A stretch of DNA of 64,000 nucleotides from JAHITU01 sp043800905. Lineage in GTDB: Bacteria; Patescibacteriota; Minisyncoccia; Phycocordibacterales; UBA12079. The first letter of the stretch is position 1. Each line of letters opens with the position of its first letter. Of this stretch, positions 1 to 6,288 are shown piece by piece. The DNA lies in assembly GCA_043800905.1 (NCBI GenBank), contig JAZDMO010000007.1, positions 18,275 through 82,274 of the forward strand, given 5' to 3'. The notes below the pieces were generated by a model, which was given only the letters and a program-made list of their open reading frames with translations, was not told the DNA's origin and made no database searches. The position numbers were made by a program, and so were the translations under genes.

Positions 1-1
1 A

Positions 2-421
2 ATTCTATCCGCCGTTGTTTTAAGTTCTTTGGGAACTGCTCGACAAAAAGCGAGAGATGCTAGAAGAATTTCAGACGTAAAGGATGCCGCTAAGATTTTA
101 GTTATTGCTTCTGATGTGGGAGGAATAAATATTTCAGGTTGTACCACCGCTAACGTAGCTTTGAATACTTGTGGAGATGGAACTGATCAATTTATGGATT
201 TAAGAAGTTATTCTGACCCATCAACAGCAACAGCTGTTTGTAGCGGTACAACAACTGAAGGTCCTTGTGAATATGGTATTGCAAATATAGATGGAGACGC
301 AAGAGCAACTACAGAAGATTACCAAATTTGTTTTTATCTTGAATATGGAGCAGGAGATCTTTCTTCTGGTTTAAATTCAGTTGTGGGTCCAATTGGAAAC
401 TTGGTAGCTGGTTGTAATTAA
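2..421 (+). CDS. Type IV pilin-like protein, 5' end outside the window
   Basis: The reading frame is open from the first bases and begins inside the hydrophobic pilin helix (ILSAVVLSSLGTARQKARDARR), so the gene starts upstream of the window and only the C-terminal 139 codons are seen. The globular part carries four cysteines and ends in LVAGCN. It is a close paralogue of the complete pilin at 1760-2269: long blocks are identical at DNA level, for example from ISDVKDAAK to DVGG and the last 25 codons, while the middle differs. A major pilin or pseudopilin assembled by the neighbouring prepilin peptidase is likely. The ATG at position 29 is internal, not the true start. Confidence 0.85.
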   Translation: MLSAVVLSSLGTARQKARDARRISDVKDAAKILVIASDVGGINISGCTTANVALNTCGDGTDQFMDLRSYSDPSTATAVCSGTTTEGPCEYGIANIDGDARATTEDYQICFYLEYGAGDLSSGLNSVVGPIGNLVAGCN

Positions 422-432
422 TCTAAATTTTG

Positions 433-852
433 ATGATGTTTAATAAACAAAATCAAATTGAAAAAGTAGAAACTCTGGGATGTTTAAAAACATCTCGGGG
501 TTTTTCTTTGGTGGAATTGTTAGTATCTATTGCGATCATTGGTATTTTATCTTCCATTGTTTTAGTTTCTTTAGGAAGTGCTAGAGAAAAGGCCCGTTTA
601 AGTAGAGTTCAAAGTCAAATGACCGCCTTACATCCTCATTTAATAATGTGTATTAATGATGGAGTTTCTGTTGACTTTTCTTCTTCTGCTCCTACAGTTG
701 GGGCATCTTTATGTTCTAGTACTAATGTTAATTTTCCAGAATTACCAGCGGGATGGTCTTATGTTGTTAGTCCGGTTGGAAGTTATAGGGCTTCAGGAGA
801 AGGGTATCAGGTTAATTGTACAGAAACTGGTTGTGTAACAACTACCCCTTAA
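433..852 (+). CDS. Type IV pilin-like protein
   Basis: A class III/IV prepilin leader of about 24 residues ends in SRG|FSLVE, the PilD-type cleavage site with Glu at +5, followed by the hydrophobic helix LLVSIAIIGILSSIVLVSLGSAREKAR. The short C-terminal globular part has several cysteines (LIMC, SLCSS, NCTETGC) able to form disulfides. Start codons TTG 430, ATG 433 and ATG 436 are all in frame with no SD; ATG 433 is chosen arbitrarily. It lies 11 bp after the preceding pilin and just before the next one, so it is probably cotranscribed. At 139 aa it is a minor pilin by size. Confidence 0.85.
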   Translation: MMFNKQNQIEKVETLGCLKTSRGFSLVELLVSIAIIGILSSIVLVSLGSAREKARLSRVQSQMTALHPHLIMCINDGVSVDFSSSAPTVGASLCSSTNVNFPELPAGWSYVVSPVGSYRASGEGYQVNCTETGCVTTTP

Positions 853-854
853 TT

Positions 855-1550
855 ATGTTTTTTAATTTTATAAAAAAAGAAAAGCAAGGTTTTCTAGAAT
901 ATCAGACGGGGTTTACCCCATCAGAAATTTTTATGAAGATATTTGGTGATATAAAGAAAAAAATAAGCAGTTTTTTAAAAAATGAAAAGCAAGGTTTTCT
1001 AGAATATCAGACGGGGTTTACCCCGTCAGGAATTTTTAATAGTTTGTTATCTATAATAAGAAACAAAATGAAAAAAAATCTTTTTAATAAAAAACAAGAT
1101 TCTTTGAAATTCCAATCGGGGTTTACTTTAACTGAACTTTTGGTGGCTATCGCGATTATTGGAATTTTATCTTCCATTGTTTTAACTTCAATGAGTGGGG
1201 CGAGAGAAAGGGCTAAGGATGGAAAAAGAATTTCTGATATTAAACAAATTCAGTTAGCTTTAGAATTATATTACGATGTAAATTCTGCTTATCCTGTAGA
1301 TAATGGTTCTCAAAATATTTTGTATAACGATCCTAAACCTTTAACTAATTTTTTAAAAATTTCTCAAGACCCCGATGGAACTAATTACCATTATTGGAGT
1401 ACGGGACAAGATTATCACCTAGGAGCTGTCTTACAACAAACAAATAATGCTTTAGATGACGACGATGATGCTACTGGTGGTTTTGAAGGTTCTAGTTCTG
1501 ATTGTGGTTCTGTGACCGGAACAGATTTTTGTTACGATGTAACTCCTTAA
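855..1550 (+). CDS. Type IV pilin with duplicated leader modules
   Basis: The functional prepilin site is SGFTLTELLVAIAIIGIL, followed by the pilin helix and a globular domain typical of small pseudopilins (KDGKRISDIKQIQLALELYYD). Unusually, about 85 residues precede it. They contain two leader-like units ending in TGFTPSEIF and TGFTPSGIF, spaced exactly 35 residues apart, and exactly 35 residues before the real site. The mimics replace Leu +3 by Pro and lack the following hydrophobic helix. ATG 855 is chosen because it follows the stop of the previous gene; in-frame codons further upstream lie inside that gene. A strong terminator follows at 1561-1595. See the repeat at 908-1122. Confidence 0.85.
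   Translation: MFFNFIKKEKQGFLEYQTGFTPSEIFMKIFGDIKKKISSFLKNEKQGFLEYQTGFTPSGIFNSLLSIIRNKMKKNLFNKKQDSLKFQSGFTLTELLVAIAIIGILSSIVLTSMSGARERAKDGKRISDIKQIQLALELYYDVNSAYPVDNGSQNILYNDPKPLTNFLKISQDPDGTNYHYWSTGQDYHLGAVLQQTNNALDDDDDATGGFEGSSSDCGSVTGTDFCYDVTP
908..1122 (+). repeat. Two 105-bp pilin-leader modules (types B and A)
   Basis: The GGGGTTTA core occurs at 908, 1013 and 1118, exactly 105 bp (35 codons) apart. The copy at 1010-1027 is a perfect hairpin, GACGGGG-TTTA-CCCCGTC. Each unit encodes a lysine-rich stretch ending in (Y/F)QxGFT. Unit types here, named by their lysine-rich part: IFGDIKKK (B) then LLSIIRNK (A). The same types recur at 4773-5092. Confidence 0.9.
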
Positions 1551-1560
1551 ATTAAAAATG

Positions 1561-1595
1561 AAAAAAGCGGTGGGCTGGTGTCCACCGCTTTTTTT
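1561..1595 (+). terminator. Rho-independent terminator after pilin cluster
   Basis: Stem AAGCGGTGG / CCACCGCTT with an 8-nt loop is followed by a run of T, 11 bp after the stop of the pilin at 855-1550. It separates the first pilin group from the pilin at 1760. The rest of 1596-1743 is very AT-rich with no gene seen. Confidence 0.85.
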
Positions 1596-1759
1596 AATAG
1601 AGTTATAAAAAGTAATCATTGTTTTGTTTAATTATTAATTATATTATTTAAATGGGATAATTTTTAATCCTTTTAATTGAAGGTATTGTTTAATCAAATA
1701 GACACAAATTACATTTGTTATTAATTATTAGTTATTAATTTAATATTATTAAAAATAAG

Positions 1760-2269
1760 ATGAAGAAATTTATGAAAAAGGATATAAAAGGTTTTTCCCT
1801 TATTGAACTTTTGATTGTGGTTGCAATCATGGGAATTCTATCTGCTGTTGTTTTGAGTTCTCTAGGAACCGCTCGTCAAAAAGCAAGAGACGCTAGAAGA
1901 ATTTCAGACGTAAAGGATGCCGCTAAGATTTTAGTTATTGCTTCTGATGTGGGAGGGGTGAGCATCTCAGGTTGTGGTTCTCCTGATGTCGCCTTAAAAA
2001 CTTGTGGAGACCCTGATATTGAAAATGATCCTTTTATGGATTTAAGAAGTTATTCTGACCCTTCTGTTTCTGAAGAAGTTTGTTCAAGTGGAAGAATTAT
2101 TGCCGACGGTCCCTGTGAGTACGGAATATCTGATATGACTGGTGATGAAGCGCCCACCACAGAAGATTACCAAATCTGTTTTTTCCTTGAATATGGAGCG
2201 GGAGATCTTTCCGCTGGCCTAAATTCTGTTGTGGGTCCAATTGGAAACTTGGTAGCTGGTTGTAACTAA
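1760..2269 (+). CDS. Type IV pilin, probable major pilin
   Basis: This is a complete 169-aa pilin: short basic leader MKKFMKKDIKG|FSLIELLIVVAIMGILSAVVLSSLG with the G|F cleavage site and Glu +5, then a globular domain with cysteines at SGC, KTC, EVCSS, GPCEY, YQICF and GC. It is nearly identical to the truncated gene at the window start in two blocks and diverges in the middle, the pattern expected of a recent duplication or gene conversion. A TATTAT box at 1744-1749 lies 10 bp before the ATG and no SD is present, so the mRNA may be almost leaderless. It has its own terminator at 2350-2370. Confidence 0.9.
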   Translation: MKKFMKKDIKGFSLIELLIVVAIMGILSAVVLSSLGTARQKARDARRISDVKDAAKILVIASDVGGVSISGCGSPDVALKTCGDPDIENDPFMDLRSYSDPSVSEEVCSSGRIIADGPCEYGISDMTGDEAPTTEDYQICFFLEYGAGDLSAGLNSVVGPIGNLVAGCN

Positions 2270-2349
2270 ATTAATTTTTTAAGAAATTTAAGGTTTTTAA
2301 TAACATAAATAATTATTATTTTCTTCTATTATTTACTTATAAAGTAAAA

Positions 2350-2370
2350 CCCGTCTTTAGGCGGGTTTTT
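2350..2370 (+). terminator. Rho-independent terminator
   Basis: Stem CCCGTC-TTTA-GGCGGG (one G-T pair) followed by TTTTT lies about 80 bp after the pilin stop at 2269. Confidence 0.8.
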
Positions 2371-2380
2371 ATTATCCTTT

Positions 2381-2484
2381 CTCGCAATGACGGTCCGCTT
2401 AGGGCGGACCGTCATTGCGAGGAAAAAATTAAGCCTCAAAAGTTTTAAAACTTTTGAGGCTTAATTTTTGACGTGGCAATCCAG
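2381..2484. repeat. Compound palindromic repeat (CATTGCGAG...GGCAATCCAG family)
   Basis: Two nested hairpins are present. 2381-2420 pairs CTCGCAATGACGGTCCGC with its complement around TTAG. 2425-2467 is a nearly perfect 42-bp AT-rich palindrome between CGTCATTGCGAGG and ACGTGGCAATCCAG. The fixed outer ends recur at six further places in the window with different inner palindromes. The rest of 2270-2577 holds a terminator and the promoter of the next gene; no coding potential is seen. Confidence 0.85.
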
Positions 2485-2565
2485 TAAAAATTTAAGTCTT
2501 TAAATCTAACCGAAACTATTTTTCAGATGGAAGGGTTTTGTTTTAATGTTCTGGTGTTTTAATGC

Positions 2566-2571
2566 TATAAT
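2566..2571 (+). promoter_or_regulatory. -10 box, leaderless promoter
   Basis: TATAAT ends 6 bp before the ATG of the prepilin peptidase at 2578, so transcription should begin at or next to the start codon. No SD is present. Confidence 0.7.
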
Positions 2572-2577
2572 ATTTTT

Positions 2578-3402
2578 ATGGAAAAATACCTACTTTATTT
2601 TTTTGTTTTTGTTTTGGGAACTATTATTGGTTCTTTTTTGAATGTAGTGATTTTACGTTTTAAAAAAAATTCTTTAAATGGAAGTTCTTCTTGTCCCCGA
2701 TGTAAAAAAAATTTAAGATGGTTTGAATTGATTCCAGTTTTAAGCTTCCTTTTTTTGAAGGGCAGATGTCGCTATTGTCAAAAGAAAATTTCTTGGCAGT
2801 ATCCTTTAGTAGAAATAGCAACAGGATTATTATTTTTATTTTCTTTTATTTTTTCCGCCCAAGGCGGATCCGCCTTGGGCGGACAATTTTTCATTAACCT
2901 TATTATTTTATGGGTTGTTTTTAGTTTATTGGTAGTAATTTTTGTTTATGATTTATACCATAAAATTATTCCTAATATTTTTGTATATCTTTTTATATTA
3001 TTTTCTTTTTTAAAAGTCATCATAACTTTTCAAAATTTTTCTTTCGGGGCTGATATTTGGGCGGGGTTTTTAGTCTCTTTTCCTTTTGCTTTTTTATGGT
3101 TTGTTTCAGGAGGAAGGTGGCTTGGTTTTGGAGATGTAAAATTAGCCTTAGGTATTGGTTGGTTTTTAGGTTTAGTTCAGGGTTCTACTGCAGTTATTTT
3201 AGCTGTTTGGATGGGAGCCTTGGTTGGTTTGATTTTGGTTGGTTTAACAAAGTTATCCGAAAAACATAGATTGTTTTTTAGGCTTAATAATTTTACAATT
3301 AAAAGTGAATTACCTTTTGCCCCCTTTTTAATATTAGGTATTGTGATCACTTTTTTCTTTGACTTAGATGTTTGGGGCTTGGGAGCTTTGCTTCATGGTT
3401 AA
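2578..3402 (+). CDS. pilD: Prepilin peptidase / N-methyltransferase (PilD, GspO)
   Basis: This 274-aa multi-pass membrane aspartyl protease cleaves prepilin leaders at G|F and usually methylates the new N-terminus. The N-terminal domain carries the zinc-type CxxC pairs (Cys39/42 and Cys64/67). The two catalytic aspartates fit Asp125 in VYDLYHKIIPN and Asp186 in the GxGD motif of WLGFGDVK. A perfect 30-bp palindrome at 2854-2883 adds ten in-frame codons (about residues 93-102, AQGGSALGG) in a membrane-loop position between two helices. It lies among its substrate pilin genes. The start is fixed by the TATAAT box 6 bp upstream. Confidence 0.95.
   Translation: MEKYLLYFFVFVLGTIIGSFLNVVILRFKKNSLNGSSSCPRCKKNLRWFELIPVLSFLFLKGRCRYCQKKISWQYPLVEIATGLLFLFSFIFSAQGGSALGGQFFINLIILWVVFSLLVVIFVYDLYHKIIPNIFVYLFILFSFLKVIITFQNFSFGADIWAGFLVSFPFAFLWFVSGGRWLGFGDVKLALGIGWFLGLVQGSTAVILAVWMGALVGLILVGLTKLSEKHRLFFRLNNFTIKSELPFAPFLILGIVITFFFDLDVWGLGALLHG
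2854..2883. repeat. 30-bp perfect palindrome in frame inside pilD
   Basis: TCCGCCCAAGGCGGA is directly followed by its reverse complement. Its 30 bp equal ten codons, so the reading frame is kept. Half-copies of the same CCGCC(T/C)TGGG(C/T)GGA word appear near 35765-35780 and 55539-55552. Confidence 0.9.
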
Positions 3403-3407
3403 TCTTT

Positions 3408-3983
3408 ATGAAATTTAAATTCTCCAAAATTTTTTTAGGAAATAATCAGAGAGGATTTTCTTTGATGGAACTTTTAGTGACCATTGCTATTTTAATGGTG
3501 GTTTCTGGTTTAGTTTTTTTTAATCAATCACAATTTAATAATAGTACTTTGATAGAAAATTTGGCTTATGAAATGTCCTTAGCTATTCGACAAGCCCAGT
3601 CTTTCGGCTTACAAGTAAAAGGAATTGGGGCAGATTTTGATAATGGTTATGGTGTTTATTTTGAAAAGGACTCTGATGAATTTTTAATTTTTTCTGATAC
3701 CTATCCTGTAACCCCTAATTTTGTTTATGATGACGGTTATGATGAGATTATTGATCGCTTGAAGATGACCAACAAAAATCGTATAGACTATTTATGTATT
3801 GATGAAAATTGTTTAGTTGATACCTTGAATATTAGTTTTAAAAGACCAAATCCCAATGCAATTATTAAAGTTGATGATTCGGGAACAGAAGGTTCAGAGG
3901 GATCCATTCATATTATTTCACCGAAGGGTTTAGAAAAGAATATTAATGTGAATGGCGTTGGCCAAATTTATATAGGATCGTAA
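3408..3983 (+). CDS. GspH/FimT-like pseudopilin
   Basis: The prepilin site NQRG|FSLMELLVTIAILMVVSGLVFF has Glu +5, followed by a region (IENLAYEMSLAIRQAQSFGLQVKG) typical of GspH/FimT minor pseudopilins, which initiate or cap the pilus. ATG 3408 is preferred over the in-frame ATG at 3372, because 3372-3402 lies inside pilD and 3408 gives a normal 19-residue basic leader. It starts 5 bp after the pilD stop and is probably cotranscribed and translationally coupled. Confidence 0.85.
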   Translation: MKFKFSKIFLGNNQRGFSLMELLVTIAILMVVSGLVFFNQSQFNNSTLIENLAYEMSLAIRQAQSFGLQVKGIGADFDNGYGVYFEKDSDEFLIFSDTYPVTPNFVYDDGYDEIIDRLKMTNKNRIDYLCIDENCLVDTLNISFKRPNPNAIIKVDDSGTEGSEGSIHIISPKGLEKNINVNGVGQIYIGS

Positions 3984-4003
3984 AAGTCAAAAAACATTAA
4001 AGC

Positions 4004-4723
4004 ATGAAAATATTAAAACAAAAATTAAAAAGAATTAATTCTCTAGAATATCAGATGGGGTTTATCCTGTCAGTAATTTTTAAAAATATGATTAATTTTT
4101 TAAAAAACAAAACGACTAAAATATTCAAAGATAAAAAAGAGGGTTCTTTGAAATTTCAAACAGGGTTTACATTGGTGGAAATGATTACAGCTGTAGCAAT
4201 TTTTGCTTTGGTGATGGTTGTGGCTATGGGTTCTTTATTGAATGTCCTATCTGCTAATAGACAAAGCCAAGCAATTCAAACCGCAGTGAATAACCTTAAT
4301 CTTGCAATGGAAACCATGTCTCGTGAGATTAGAACAGGTTACAATTATCATTGTGGTTCCTGTTTTGGGTCAGATTGTACTACTGATAATGACTGCCCCG
4401 CAGGTGATTCTTCTATTGCCTTTGAACCTTATAATGGGAATCCCTCTTCTTATAGTGATCAAGTAATTTTTATGTTTGATCAGGATAATCAACAGATTCT
4501 AAAATCGACTAACAACGGAGATGATTATTTAGGATTAACTTCTCCTGAATTACATGTGGAAGATTTGACTTTTATTGTAGTCGGTTCGGATCCTAGTGAT
4601 ACTAGACATCCTAAGGTCTTAATTACCGCTAGCGGTTATGTTCAAAGCGATTCTAATACTCAAACTTCTTTTAACTTACAAACAACAGTTTCTCAAAGGT
4701 TAATTGATTTTGATTTATGGTAA
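4004..4723 (+). CDS. PilW-like minor pilin with one extra leader module
   Basis: The functional site is TGFTLVEMITAVAIFALVMVVAMGSLL, and the following NLNLAMETMSREIRTG resembles PilW/GspJ-type minor pilins. The N-terminus is extended: a degenerate leader copy (MGFILSVIF, Val at +5) lies exactly 35 residues before the true one, with a type C module between them. The globular part has a cysteine cluster (CGSCFGSDCTTDNDC). It begins 20 bp after the previous gene, and its last codons overlap the next gene's ATG at 4717. Confidence 0.85.
   Translation: MKILKQKLKRINSLEYQMGFILSVIFKNMINFLKNKTTKIFKDKKEGSLKFQTGFTLVEMITAVAIFALVMVVAMGSLLNVLSANRQSQAIQTAVNNLNLAMETMSREIRTGYNYHCGSCFGSDCTTDNDCPAGDSSIAFEPYNGNPSSYSDQVIFMFDQDNQQILKSTNNGDDYLGLTSPELHVEDLTFIVVGSDPSDTRHPKVLITASGYVQSDSNTQTSFNLQTTVSQRLIDFDLW
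4057..4166 (+). repeat. One 105-bp pilin-leader module (type C)
   Basis: The GGGGTTTA core is at 4057 and its derivative AGGGTTTA at 4162, a 105-bp spacing. The unit encodes the NMINFLKNKTTKIFKDKK segment that is repeated almost letter for letter in the gene at 4717. Confidence 0.88.
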
Positions 4724-5571
4724 AAATAATGAATTTAAAAAATAAAAAACAAGATTCTTTGAAATTCCAATCGGGGTTTACCCCGTCAGAAATTTTTAGT
4801 AGTTTGCTATCTATAATAAGAAACAAAATGAAAAAAAATCTTTTTAATAAAAAACAAGATTCTTTGAAATATCAGACGGGGTTTACCCCATCAGAAATTT
4901 TTATAAAGATATTTGGTAATATAAAGAAAAAAATAAGCAGGTTTTTAAAAAATGAAAAGCAAGGTTTTGTAGAATATCAGACGGGGTTTACCCTGTCAGT
5001 AATTTTTAAAAATATGATTAATTTTTTAAAAAACAAAACGACTAAAATATTCAAAGATAAAAAAGTGGGTTCTTTGAAATTTCAAACAGGGTTTACCCTG
5101 ATAGAAACTTTTGTGGCTGTTACGGTTTTGTTGATTGCCATCACCGGTCCTTTGTATTTAGTAGCAAAAGGTTTGTCAGTTTCTAAATCTGCTAAAAATC
5201 AGGTGACAGCTATGTATTTGGCTCAAGAAGCTGTTGAATATATTCGAAATATTCGAGATGAAAATATTTTAAAAGGTCAGGATTGGCTGACTGGTTTAGA
5301 TTATTGTTTAAATGGTAGTAAGTGTGCTATTGATTCGCCTCAAGAAGAAATCCTCTTGTGTTCGGGAGTTTGTAATTTTTTGAAATATGATGAAGATAAA
5401 TATCTTTATACCTATTCCAGCGGGACAGCTAGTCCTTTTCGTCGAGAAATTAGTCTTTTACCTATTGGCAACACTGGGACAGAGGTAGAAATTTTAGTTG
5501 ATATGTATTGGAATGATGGACCAAATCAAAAAGATTTTGAGGTTAGAGAACATTTGTTGAATTGGCAATAA
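4717..5571 (+). CDS. PilV-like minor pilin with three extra leader modules
   Basis: The true prepilin site TGFTLIETFVAVTVLLIAITGPLYLVAKG lies near residue 125, which is extreme for a prepilin. The sequence after it (AMYLAQEAVEYIRNIRDEN) is characteristic of PilV/GspI-type minor pilins. Ahead of it are three leader-like units with sites SGFTPSEIF, TGFTPSEIF and TGFTLSVIF, each 35 residues apart, of types A, B and C in that order. The ATG overlaps the previous stop (ATGGTAA); ATG 4729 is an alternative. If all G|F sites were cut, several short peptides would result, but only the last is followed by a pilin helix. Confidence 0.85.
   Translation: MVKIMNLKNKKQDSLKFQSGFTPSEIFSSLLSIIRNKMKKNLFNKKQDSLKYQTGFTPSEIFIKIFGNIKKKISRFLKNEKQGFVEYQTGFTLSVIFKNMINFLKNKTTKIFKDKKVGSLKFQTGFTLIETFVAVTVLLIAITGPLYLVAKGLSVSKSAKNQVTAMYLAQEAVEYIRNIRDENILKGQDWLTGLDYCLNGSKCAIDSPQEEILLCSGVCNFLKYDEDKYLYTYSSGTASPFRREISLLPIGNTGTEVEILVDMYWNDGPNQKDFEVREHLLNWQ
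4773..5092 (+). repeat. Three 105-bp pilin-leader modules (A, B, C)
   Basis: Hairpin cores start at 4773, 4878, 4983 and 5088, all exactly 105 bp apart. 4771-4782 and 4876-4889 keep the GGGGTTTACCCC stem; the last two are degenerate. Each module is nearly identical to its same-type copy in the genes at 855 and 4004. Confidence 0.9.
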
Positions 5572-5627
5572 GGTTAGTAGATTAGAGAACTTAGATAAAT
5601 TTAGAGAATTAGGATAAAAAATAAAAA

Positions 5628-6185
5628 ATGTTTAATTTAAGAAAAATATTAAAACAAAATAAAAAAATAAACAAAGAAAATTTACGAAGTAAATTTTCTC
5701 CTTTACGAAATTTCAACTTTATGAACCTTAAGACTAGTTCTGGATTTGTTTCTATGATTGCCTTATTATTAGCAAATATTTTTTTGATAATTGGTTTGTC
5801 CGTTTTTAATATTGCTTTAAGAGAATTTACTCTTTCCTCTGGCTCGCGGGAATCTCTTTTTGCTTTTTATGCAGCTGATGGAGGAATGGAATGTGCTTTA
5901 TATTGGGATTTAAAAGAAGGTGTTTTTGCTACTAGTACTTCTGCTACAGAATTAAATTGTAATAACCAGACTATTGCCATAACCTCTGATAGGTCTGTGG
6001 CTGGAGATGGAAGAGAGAATTCTTTTAGCTATAGTTTTATAGAAGGTGAGTTAAATTCACCTTGTGTTACTGTTTATTTAAATAAAAAAGATGATGGAGG
6101 GACTGTTATCCGCTCTTATGGTAAAAATTCTTGTGATGAAAGCAATAATCGACGAGTAGAAAGAGCTTGGCAAGTGACTTATTAA
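5628..6185 (+). CDS. PilX-like pilus assembly protein
   Basis: The 185-aa protein has one N-terminal transmembrane helix (SGFVSMIALLLANIFLIIGLSVF) without the Glu +5 of true pilins, followed by SRESLFAFYAADGGMECALYW. This is the signature of PilX N-terminal-domain proteins, in which (A/Y)xADxGxE-type residues follow the helix. Such proteins are minor components of type IV pilus assembly. It lies 56 bp after the last pilin and ends the pilus cluster. Two in-frame ATGs (5628 and 5721, the latter giving MNLKTSSGF) are possible; the shorter form would have a compact leader. An AAATTTAC hairpin lies between them at 5682-5702. Confidence 0.75.
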   Translation: MFNLRKILKQNKKINKENLRSKFSPLRNFNFMNLKTSSGFVSMIALLLANIFLIIGLSVFNIALREFTLSSGSRESLFAFYAADGGMECALYWDLKEGVFATSTSATELNCNNQTIAITSDRSVAGDGRENSFSYSFIEGELNSPCVTVYLNKKDDGGTVIRSYGKNSCDESNNRRVERAWQVTY

Positions 6186-6213
6186 ACAAAAGATCTTAAA
6201 ATATAAAAATATG

Positions 6214-6248
6214 GCGAACGGAGTTTCAGCTTCGTTCGTCTTGTTTTT
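6214..6248 (+). terminator. Terminator-like hairpin after pilus cluster
   Basis: The stem of about ten base pairs between GCGAACGGAG and CTTCGTTCGT, with one G-T pair and a 6-nt loop, is followed by TTGTTTTT. Confidence 0.7.
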
Positions 6249-6288
6249 AGCTTAAAGTCAGTATGATATAATTGCTTTAAATAATTAT

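Noticed and set aside
656..838. Open frame inside the pilin at 433-852
   Set aside because: It is out of frame with a clear pilin gene and low in complexity.
3057..3269. Open frame inside pilD
   Set aside because: It overlaps a complete prepilin peptidase in another frame; Phe/Trp/Ser-rich with no family.
4773..5092. Possible CRISPR-like 105-bp periodicity
   Set aside because: The repeats are coding, in frame and nearly identical across the whole unit; they have no spacers.
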